From Modestobacter caceresii (GTDB lineage: Bacteria > Actinomycetota > Actinomycetes > Mycobacteriales > Geodermatophilaceae): a DNA stretch of 64,000 nt. The position numbers and the translations under genes were made by a program. Positions 57,579-64,000 of the stretch are shown piece after piece (the first letter of the stretch is position 1; each line of letters begins with the position of its first letter). Below the pieces are notes generated by a model. It ran no database searches. It had not been told where the DNA came from and saw nothing but the letters and a program-made list of their open reading frames with translations. The DNA is taken from the NCBI RefSeq assembly GCF_000761485.1, contig NZ_JPMX01000118.1, positions 1 through 64,000 on the forward strand, read 5' to 3'.

Positions 57579-57665
57579 CTGGACGATCTCCCTGGGCGCG
57601 GGGTGGGGTGCTGCGGCGGACGCCTGTCGGTGGGCGGAGGGGCCGGCGAGGCGGTGCCCGGCCAA

Positions 57666-57728
57666 CAAAAAACCCCTCGTGCCGCTGGCACGGAGGGGTG
57701 GCGCGTCGGTCGGGAGGGACCGGCGCGC
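57666..57728 (-). promoter_or_regulatory. Transcription attenuator of the ilvBNC operon
   Basis: On the minus strand, an 11-bp hairpin (57701-57711 with 57718-57728, one G-U) starts at the leader stop. The terminator follows: an ACCCCT-type stem of 12-13 bp with one bulge (57672-57699) and a run of T (57666-57671). About 90 bp remain to the ilvB start. Confidence 0.8.
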
Positions 57729-57763
57729 TAGTGGATCGCTACGAGCAGACGAGTGCGTGGCAC
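57728..57763 (-). CDS. ilvB leader peptide ([11 protein letters not shown])
   Basis: An eleven-codon frame, GTG to TAG, with Leu-Leu-Val-Ala-Ile near the end: four branched-chain codons of eleven, directly before the attenuator hairpins. The RTRLLV pattern resembles ilvB leader peptides of other actinobacteria. Shortage of any of the three amino acids should relieve termination. Confidence 0.78.
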   Translation of the reverse strand: MPRTRLLVAIH

Positions 57764-57827
57764 GAGGACACTGTGCGCCCCGCACCACGACCCCGTCAAC
57801 CGCGTCGTCCCACAGGATGGGAACAGG

Positions 57828-60590
57828 TCAGGCGGTTCCTGAGACGGTGACCGCCGCCTGCCCGGCCACGACGTCGAGCGACCGCGGATCGAACGCGTCG
57901 ATGACGGCCGGCAGCTCCGCGGGGGCGGTCGGGCGGCCCAGCAGGAAGCCCTGCAGGTAGCGGCAGCCGAGGTCGCGCAGCGCCGCCAGCTGCTCGGGGG
58001 TCTCCACGCCCTCGGCGACGACGTCGATGGACAGCCGCTGCCCGAGCTCGATGACGCTGTGCACGAGCGCGGCGCTGCGTGCGTCCTCGGCGATGCCGGC
58101 GAGGAACTCCCGGTCCATCTTGAGCACGTCGACCGGCAGCCGGGCCAGGTAGGCGAAGGTCGAGTACCCCCGCCCGAAGTCGTCGAGGGAGATGACGCAC
58201 CCCATGTCGTGCAGCGTCTGCAGGTCGCCGTCGGCCCGGTCCGGCTGGCCGATGAACAGCGACTCGGTCACCTCCAGCATGAGCCGCTGCGGCGGCAGCC
58301 CGGCCCGCGCCAGGGCGGCGGCGACGTCGGGCACCAGGCTGCCCGACTGGAGGTGCCGCACGCTGATGTTCACCCCCAGTCGCAGGTCGCGGCCCGCGCG
58401 GACCAGGCCGGCCAGCTTGGCGGTCGCCTGGTCCAGCACCCACCGCTGCAGCGGCACGATCAGCCCGTCGTCCTCGGCCAGCGGCACGAACTCCTCCGGC
58501 GACACCTCACCGAGCGCCGGGTGGTCCCAGCGGACCAGCGCCTCGACGCCCAGCACCCGGCGCTCCGCGACGCCGACGACCGGCTGGTAGACCAGCCGGA
58601 GCTGCCCCCGGGACAGCGCGTCGGGCAGGTCGCGGGCCAGCCTGGTGCGCCGGACGGTGGCGCTGTCGGCGGTCTCGCCGTGCCGGCGTACCCGCCCCTT
58701 GCCGGCGGCCTTGGCCGCGCGCAGGGCCAGGTCCGCGTGGCGGATGGTCGCCGGCACCTCGTCGGCCGGGGCCAGCTCGGTGACCCCGATGCTGCAGGAG
58801 ACGTCGAAGACCAGGTCCGGGTCCGCGCCCGGGGTGGGCACCGAGCGGTGGACGCCGGCCAGCTCGGCGATGATCCGCTCCCCCAGCGCCGTCGCCTCGT
58901 CCAGGTCGGCCCGCACGACGACGGCGAACTCGTCACCGCCGAGCCGGCCGACCAGGTCCCGGTCCCGGACCGAGGCGCGCAGCCGGTCGGCGACCTCGGT
59001 CAGCAGCAGGTCACCGGCCTCGTGCCCGGCGATGTCGTTGACCGCCTTGAAGCCGTCGAGGTCCAGCAGCAGCAGGCACGAGGCCTCCCCCTCCGCGGCC
59101 CGGCTGCGGGCGCCGGCCAGCGCGGCCATCAGCCGGGCCCGGTTGGGCAGCCCGGTGAGGTAGTCGGTGTAGGCCATCCGCTCCAGCTCGAGCTCGCTGT
59201 GCCGGCGCTCGTCGACGTTCCGCAGGTACACCACCAGGCCGCTGCCCAGCTCGGGGGCGGTGGCGTCGGGGCGCTGCAGGTCACCGGAGGCGAGCACCCG
59301 CACCGTCTCGTAGGACCGCCAGCTCCCGTCCTTGCCGCGCAGCCGGAGGACCCGCCCACGGCCCTGCCCCGGGTCGGCGCCCGTGGTCAGCACCGCCGCC
59401 AGCTCCGCCCGGTCCTCGCCGTGCACGAACTCGACCAGCTGCCGGCCCTCGAGGTCGCGCGCCGACCAGCCGTGCGGGTGCTGGCCGGCGGTGGAGTCCC
59501 AGGTGATCCGACCGCGGTGGTCCAGGACGATGGTGACGTCGGCGGCGCTGTGCACCAGCGTCCGGAAGTAGGCCTCGGTGCGCAGCACCTGCCTGGTCAG
59601 CCGGGCGCCGTCCGCCGCCCACACCAGGGTGCGGGCGAAGGTGAGCAGCAGCAGCACGGCCGCGGCCCCCGCCTCGACCGGCAGGATCGACCTCCCGCCG
59701 ATCCGGCCGACCAGCAGCACGAGCACCACGCCGAAGGCGGCGCAGTAGCTGACCACCACGCCCAGCAGGGGCACCTCGGGGGGCTCGTCCGGGTCGGTGG
59801 ACCGTCCCGGGTCGGCGGCGATGGCGAGGGTGCCGAAGCCCAGCATGGCCAGCCAGGCCGTGCCGCTGACCACGTCGGCGACGATGGAGGGGCGGACCAC
59901 GGCGATGGCCCCGCTGACGGTCACCACGGCCACCGAGGCGAAGCAGGCCACCAGCCATCCGGCAGCGGCCCGCCGGGCCTGCCCCACCCCCGCGAAGGTG
60001 ACCAGCCCGACGGTGCACAGCACCACCCCGGCGGCGGGGTAGCCGCGTGCCATGAGGTCGTCGACGGAGTCGGCCGTCCGGTTCAGCGCAGCACCGATCA
60101 CCATCTCGGCCAACGCGGACAGCGCGACCAGGGCGACGGCGGCGTCCAGCGCCACCCGGGCACCGATCCCGGTGGTGGCCGACCGGATCAGCCGGGCGCA
60201 GCCCAGCAGCGCGAACGGGACCGCGGCCACCAGCGGGACGTCCTGCGGCCCGGCGGTCACCGCGTTGACCCCGACCCCGCGCACGGCGGCGATCGCCTCG
60301 CCCAGCGTCAGCAGACCGGCGAGGACGGCGAACGCCCGCCAGGGCGCCGCGGACTCCCGGTCCAGCCGCATCGCGTGCCGCACCACGAGCACCCCGATGG
60401 CCAGCGACGCCGCGCTGAGCACCGCCGGTGCCGTGTGCGCCGCGGCCGCGGGCCAGGCCGTCTCCACGAGGGCGAGGCCGACGGCGACCGCGCCGAGCAG
60501 GGACAGCACCGCCGCCCGGGGCCAGCGCGCCACCGCGGGCACGAGGGGCAGCGCCGGCACGCCGGCCGACGACGCGCGCAGCGCGGTCAC
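57828..60590 (-). CDS. Membrane GGDEF-EAL protein (c-di-GMP enzyme, catalytic motifs intact)
   Basis: A 920-residue protein with an N-terminal membrane region of about eight to ten helices (1-340), a PAS-like domain (about 365-480), GGDEF and EAL domains. The GGDEF motif is exact (551-555) with an I-site RDRD five residues before it. EAL (683-685) is intact, and the metal ligands are kept: Asn in NIS, EVTES, DDFG, Lys in LKMDRE, and EGVET. It may both make and break c-di-GMP. The GTG overlaps the stop of the upstream relative (GTGA). Confidence 0.88.
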   Translation of the reverse strand: MTALRASSAGVPALPLVPAVARWPRAAVLSLLGAVAVGLALVETAWPAAAAHTAPAVLSAASLAIGVLVVRHAMRLDRESAAPWRAFAVLAGLLTLGEAIAAVRGVGVNAVTAGPQDVPLVAAVPFALLGCARLIRSATTGIGARVALDAAVALVALSALAEMVIGAALNRTADSVDDLMARGYPAAGVVLCTVGLVTFAGVGQARRAAAGWLVACFASVAVVTVSGAIAVVRPSIVADVVSGTAWLAMLGFGTLAIAADPGRSTDPDEPPEVPLLGVVVSYCAAFGVVLVLLVGRIGGRSILPVEAGAAAVLLLLTFARTLVWAADGARLTRQVLRTEAYFRTLVHSAADVTIVLDHRGRITWDSTAGQHPHGWSARDLEGRQLVEFVHGEDRAELAAVLTTGADPGQGRGRVLRLRGKDGSWRSYETVRVLASGDLQRPDATAPELGSGLVVYLRNVDERRHSELELERMAYTDYLTGLPNRARLMAALAGARSRAAEGEASCLLLLDLDGFKAVNDIAGHEAGDLLLTEVADRLRASVRDRDLVGRLGGDEFAVVVRADLDEATALGERIIAELAGVHRSVPTPGADPDLVFDVSCSIGVTELAPADEVPATIRHADLALRAAKAAGKGRVRRHGETADSATVRRTRLARDLPDALSRGQLRLVYQPVVGVAERRVLGVEALVRWDHPALGEVSPEEFVPLAEDDGLIVPLQRWVLDQATAKLAGLVRAGRDLRLGVNISVRHLQSGSLVPDVAAALARAGLPPQRLMLEVTESLFIGQPDRADGDLQTLHDMGCVISLDDFGRGYSTFAYLARLPVDVLKMDREFLAGIAEDARSAALVHSVIELGQRLSIDVVAEGVETPEQLAALRDLGCRYLQGFLLGRPTAPAELPAVIDAFDPRSLDVVAGQAAVTVSGTA

Positions 60591-63226
60591 GAGGCGCCGA
60601 CCCGACCGGTCAGCCCGGGCCACAGCCGTCCGGTGTCGGACTCCAGCAGCTGCACCAGTCCGGCCAGCCCGACCGGGCGGGAGAGCAGGAAGCCCTGGGC
60701 GTACCCGCACCCGAGGGAGTGCAGGACCGTCAACTGGCTGGTGGTCTCCACGCCCTCGGCCACGACGTCGATGCCCAGGGTCGCGGCCAGCGCGACCACG
60801 GCCTGACAGACCGCCCGGCTGTAGGGGTCCCGGTCCACCCGGGACAGCAGGCTCCGGTCCAGCTTGATGATGTCGACCTGCAGCCGGCCGAGCGCGGGCA
60901 GCGAGGAGCGTCCGCTGCCGAAGTCGGCCAGGGCCAGGCGCACGCCCATCAGCCGCAACGCCGCCACGTCGTCGGCGAGGGCATCGACCTCGAGGATCGA
61001 CTCGGCGATCTCCAGCACCAGTCTCTCCGGCGGCAGGCCGCTGTCCCGCAGGGCGGCCGTCACGTCACCGACCAGCGTCCCGGCCGCGAGGTGGGCGGCC
61101 GAGACGTCGACCGCCAGCTTCAGCTCACCACGGTCCCGGGGCAGTGTCAGCGCAGCGGCGGTCGCCTCCTGCAGCACCCACCGCTGCAGGTCCACCGCCA
61201 GCCCGGCCCGCTCGGCGACCGGCAGGAACTCCTCCGGCGGCACCTCCCCGTGCAGCGGGTGCTGCCAGCGCAGCAGCGCCTCGACCCCGGTGACCCGCTG
61301 GTCGTCCAGGGCGACGATCGGCTGCCAGACCAGCGCGAGCTCGCCGCGCTCCCGGGCACCGACCAGGTCCTCGCGCAACTGCTCCCGACGGTCGCGGGCC
61401 GCGGCCAGCTCCGCGCGGTACCGGCGCACCGAGCCGCTGCCGGCCGACCGGGCGTCCACGACGGCGAGCTCGGCCCGGTCGACCGCCTGCTCCTCGGTCA
61501 GCCCGGGCTCCAGCGACACCAGCCCGACCGCACCGGACAGGTCAACGATCCCGGCGTCGGTCACGATCGGCGCCTCGATCGCCGCCAGGCACCGGGCGGC
61601 GAGCCGGTCGTGCTCGTCCCCGGTCCCGTGCGCCAGCACGCTGAACAGCTCGGTGCCGATCCGGGCCACCTGGTCCTCGCCGCGCACGGTCGCGCGCAGC
61701 CGGCGGGCGACCTCGGCCAGCGTCGTCTCGACGACCTCGCTGCCGGCGTTCTCGAGGGCCTCGCGCAGGCCGTGCAGCTCGACCAGCAGCAGCGCTGCGT
61801 CGGTCGGCGCGTCGTCCGCACCGGCCAGCAGCCCGGCCAGGGCGAGCCGTTGGGCCGCCCGGTTCGGCAGCCCGGTCAGCGGGTCGACGAAGGCCAGCGA
61901 GCGCAGCTCGTGCTCCCGGTCGAGCCGGGCGGTGACGTCGCGGCAGTGCAGCACGAGCGCGGCGACGTCGGCGTCCCCACGCAGGTCGCTGACCCCGGCC
62001 TCGAAGACCCGCCAGACGCCGGTGCGGTCGGCCAGCCGGAAGCAGCGCAGCCCGCTGACGTCCCCGTCCGAGCCCTCGCCGGTGAGCCATGCGGTCACCT
62101 CGGCGGCGTCCTCCGGGTGCACGGCGTGCGGCAGCAGCCGGCCACGCAGGCCCGGCCCGTCGGCCGGCTCCACGGCGGGAGCCGCCCAGCCGATCCGCAG
62201 GTCGCCGTCGAGGATGAGCACCGCGTCGCTGCTGGAGCGGACCAGCGAGCGGAAGTAGGCCTCGCTCCGGCGCAGCCGCGCGGCGACCCGGTGCTCGACC
62301 CGGGCGGCGGTGGCGCGGTGGACCGCGGTCAGGGACAGACAGCCCAGCAGGGCGATCGTGGCGGCCGGGGAGGGATCGGCACCCAGCAGCGGCGCACCGA
62401 GGTAGGCGACCCCGGCGGCCACGGTCACCAGGTGCGGGAGCAGCTGGCCGACCACGTTGAGCCGGGAACTGGCCCGGGTCGGCGGCGCCTCGGCGTGGGC
62501 GCCCGGATCGCGCACCGCCGCCAGGCAGACCAACAGCAGGGCGACGAGCTCACCGGCGGGTGCGGCGCCGTCCAGGGCGGAGAGGTGCAGCTCCTCGCCG
62601 GCGATCGCCAGGCCGTGCGTGGTCGCCCAGGTCGCTGCGGCGAGCAGCAGCAGGGCGCCGGCGCACCGCCGCGGCCCGGGGGACGCCGCGATCAGCAGGA
62701 GGACGGCGGACAGCACCGAGGCGGTCACCAGGCAGGCGACCTCCAGGACGATGCGGTCCGCGCCCTCCAGGGGCTGGGTCCGCATCGCCGGTCCGACCAC
62801 CAGCACCTGGGCCAGCACGAGGGAGGCGCAGAAGAACAGCGCGGTCTCGGTGGCCAGCCGGGCACCGCCACGGCGCAGCCTGCCCGGGGACAGCAGGGTG
62901 AGGACGGCGACCAGCGCGAGCAGCGCCGCCGGCAGCTGGACCAGCTGCCCGGTGGCGTCGAAGACGCCCTCCGGCGGAGGGTCGAGCAGCAGCCCGGCGA
63001 ACAGGCTGGTGCCCAGCCCGAGGAGCACGGCGAGGGAGAGCAGCCGCCAGCCGCGCGGGCCGCCGGAGAGCCGGCCGCCGGCGCGCCACAGCAGCCCGGC
63101 GGTGACCAGCGCGGCGGTGCACAGCAGCAGGTCGGCGGCCAGCGGGGCGGCACCGCCCGCGGCCCCGGTGAGCACCGGGACGGCGACCAGCCACCCAGGT
63201 GCCCGCAACCGACGCGTCCGCTCCAC
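60587..63226 (-). CDS. Membrane GGDEF-EAL protein with degenerate active sites
   Basis: An 879-residue relative of the next gene: membrane region (about 1-300), PAS-like domain, GGDEF and EAL. The GGDEF site is degraded to GTELF (524-528), but the I-site RGED is kept five residues before. EAL (649-651) is present, yet metal ligands are changed: Asn to Asp (VDVS), TE to AE-S (EIAES), and DDFG to ADFG. Catalysis is therefore unlikely; c-di-GMP binding is possible. Start: GTG 63226 chosen; TTG at 63259 would add 11 residues. Confidence 0.82.
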   Translation of the reverse strand: MERTRRLRAPGWLVAVPVLTGAAGGAAPLAADLLLCTAALVTAGLLWRAGGRLSGGPRGWRLLSLAVLLGLGTSLFAGLLLDPPPEGVFDATGQLVQLPAALLALVAVLTLLSPGRLRRGGARLATETALFFCASLVLAQVLVVGPAMRTQPLEGADRIVLEVACLVTASVLSAVLLLIAASPGPRRCAGALLLLAAATWATTHGLAIAGEELHLSALDGAAPAGELVALLLVCLAAVRDPGAHAEAPPTRASSRLNVVGQLLPHLVTVAAGVAYLGAPLLGADPSPAATIALLGCLSLTAVHRATAARVEHRVAARLRRSEAYFRSLVRSSSDAVLILDGDLRIGWAAPAVEPADGPGLRGRLLPHAVHPEDAAEVTAWLTGEGSDGDVSGLRCFRLADRTGVWRVFEAGVSDLRGDADVAALVLHCRDVTARLDREHELRSLAFVDPLTGLPNRAAQRLALAGLLAGADDAPTDAALLLVELHGLREALENAGSEVVETTLAEVARRLRATVRGEDQVARIGTELFSVLAHGTGDEHDRLAARCLAAIEAPIVTDAGIVDLSGAVGLVSLEPGLTEEQAVDRAELAVVDARSAGSGSVRRYRAELAAARDRREQLREDLVGARERGELALVWQPIVALDDQRVTGVEALLRWQHPLHGEVPPEEFLPVAERAGLAVDLQRWVLQEATAAALTLPRDRGELKLAVDVSAAHLAAGTLVGDVTAALRDSGLPPERLVLEIAESILEVDALADDVAALRLMGVRLALADFGSGRSSLPALGRLQVDIIKLDRSLLSRVDRDPYSRAVCQAVVALAATLGIDVVAEGVETTSQLTVLHSLGCGYAQGFLLSRPVGLAGLVQLLESDTGRLWPGLTGRVGAS

Positions 63227-63313
63227 CCCAGGACTGTCGGTGCAGGAGCGCGCCGGCAACAGCGTGAGCGGCCCGGCCTCACCCCATCGGGCGGGGCCGG
63301 ACCGGTGCGGGCG

Positions 63314-64000
63314 TCAGCCGCAGACGGCGCCCTGGGCCGCCGAGCCGACCAGCTTGGCGTACTTGGCGAGCACGCCACGGGTGTAGCGCGGGGCCGGCGG
63401 CGCCCAGCCCTCCCGGCGGCGGGCCAGCTCCTCGTCGTCGACCAGGAGCTCCAGCGTGCGGGCGGCGAGGTCGAGCCGGATCGTGTCGCCGTCGCGGACG
63501 AAGGCGATCGGGCCGCCGTCGACGGCCTCGGGCGCGATGTGGCCGACGCACAGGCCGGTGGTGCCGCCGGAGAACCGGCCGTCGGTGAGCAGCAGCACGT
63601 CCTTGCCCAGCCCGGCGCCCTTGATCGCGCCGGTGACGGCGAGCATCTCGCGCATGCCGGGGCCGCCGCGCGGGCCCTCGTAGCGGATCACCACGACGTC
63701 GTCCTTCTTGAGCGTGCCCTCGGTGACGGCGTCCATCGCACCCTGCTCGCCGTCGAAGACCCGGGCGGTGCCCTCGAAGACGTCGGCGTCGAAGCCGGCC
63801 GACTTCACCACCGCGCCCTCCGGCGCGAGCGAGCCGCGCAGGATCGTCAGGCCGCCGGTCTTGTGGATCGGGTCGTTCATCGCGTGCACGATCGTGCCGT
63901 CGAGGTCCGGCGGGCTGATCTCGGCGAGGTTCTCGGCCATCGTCTTCCCGGTGACGGTGAGCACGTCGCCGTGCAGCAGGCCGGCGTCCAGGAGTGCGCG
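63314..64000 (-). CDS. ilvD: Dihydroxy-acid dehydratase (5' part beyond the window)
   Basis: The C-terminal 228 residues of IlvD, the Fe-S enzyme of the third branched-chain step. [50 protein letters not shown] and [22 protein letters not shown] are the C-terminal landmarks. The frame is open to the right edge. It completes the set of ilv genes here except the aminotransferase and threonine deaminase. Confidence 0.95.
   Translation of the reverse strand, partial: RALLDAGLLHGDVLTVTGKTMAENLAEISPPDLDGTIVHAMNDPIHKTGGLTILRGSLAPEGAVVKSAGFDADVFEGTARVFDGEQGAMDAVTEGTLKKDDVVVIRYEGPRGGPGMREMLAVTGAIKGAGLGKDVLLLTDGRFSGGTTGLCVGHIAPEAVDGGPIAFVRDGDTIRLDLAARTLELLVDDEELARRREGWAPPAPRYTRGVLAKYAKLVGSAAQGAVCG

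Overview
The window is chromosomal DNA from a very GC-rich actinobacterium. The gene order follows the Mycobacterium tuberculosis block from about Rv2922c (smc) to Rv3003c (ilvB) closely. Gene content, the many GTG starts, and the short 3'-end repeat family (recognised from memory only) suggest Geodermatophilaceae (Blastococcus, Geodermatophilus or Modestobacter type). That family assignment is an inference. I see no phage, insertion sequence, plasmid gene or CRISPR array.

Layout. (1) 1-11.2 kb, minus strand, housekeeping: smc (cut by the window edge), a small coiled-coil protein, acyP, mutM, rnc, rpmF, a YceD/DUF177 protein, a SepIVA-like coiled-coil protein, coaD, rsmD, recG and a DAK2/FakA-like protein; rpmB diverges at 11.4 kb. 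(2) 11.7-26 kb: cytidylate-kinase-like protein, acetyltransferase, thiL, an Lrp-type RAM domain protein, a DUF3515 protein, a lipoprotein, ddl, a cystathionine lyase-like enzyme, gpsA, an amidohydrolase and a serine hydrolase; then on the plus strand fbiD (cofactor F420), ppk and a MutT1-type Nudix/phosphatase fusion. (3) 26-37 kb: leuCD with a divergent IclR (LtbR-like) regulator and a palindromic operator between them; an HTH-M23 peptidase pair; a sodium:solute symporter with a small membrane partner; two identical tRNA-Glu genes and one tRNA-Gln; a CPBP protease; gltX; an FAH-family enzyme; a VOC protein. (4) 37-43.3 kb: an accessory-looking catabolic island with a benzoylformate decarboxylase-like enzyme, a complete taurine/nitrate-type ABC importer and a divergent IclR regulator. 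(5) 43.3-64 kb: cimA, a quinone oxidoreductase-like protein, leuB, a large secreted subtilase, serA, a Q/Y/G-repeat membrane protein, ilvC, ilvN, ilvB, two membrane GGDEF-EAL proteins, and the 3' part of ilvD.

How it fits together. The window holds much of branched-chain amino acid synthesis (cimA, leuB, leuC, leuD, ilvB, ilvN, ilvC, ilvD) plus serA. Control elements can be read directly. ilvB has a leader peptide rich in Leu/Val/Ile codons followed by a T-tract terminator. cimA has its own leader, with two adjacent Ile codons, which suits citramalate synthase feeding isoleucine. leuCD shares a palindrome with its IclR regulator. The most original signals are a family of hairpin elements placed right at stop codons with compensating stem changes, the cimA isoleucine attenuator, a c-di-GMP enzyme pair in which one partner has lost catalytic residues but kept the I-site, the decarboxylase/transporter island in which an expected catalytic His is missing, and a prion-like QYG-repeat membrane protein.
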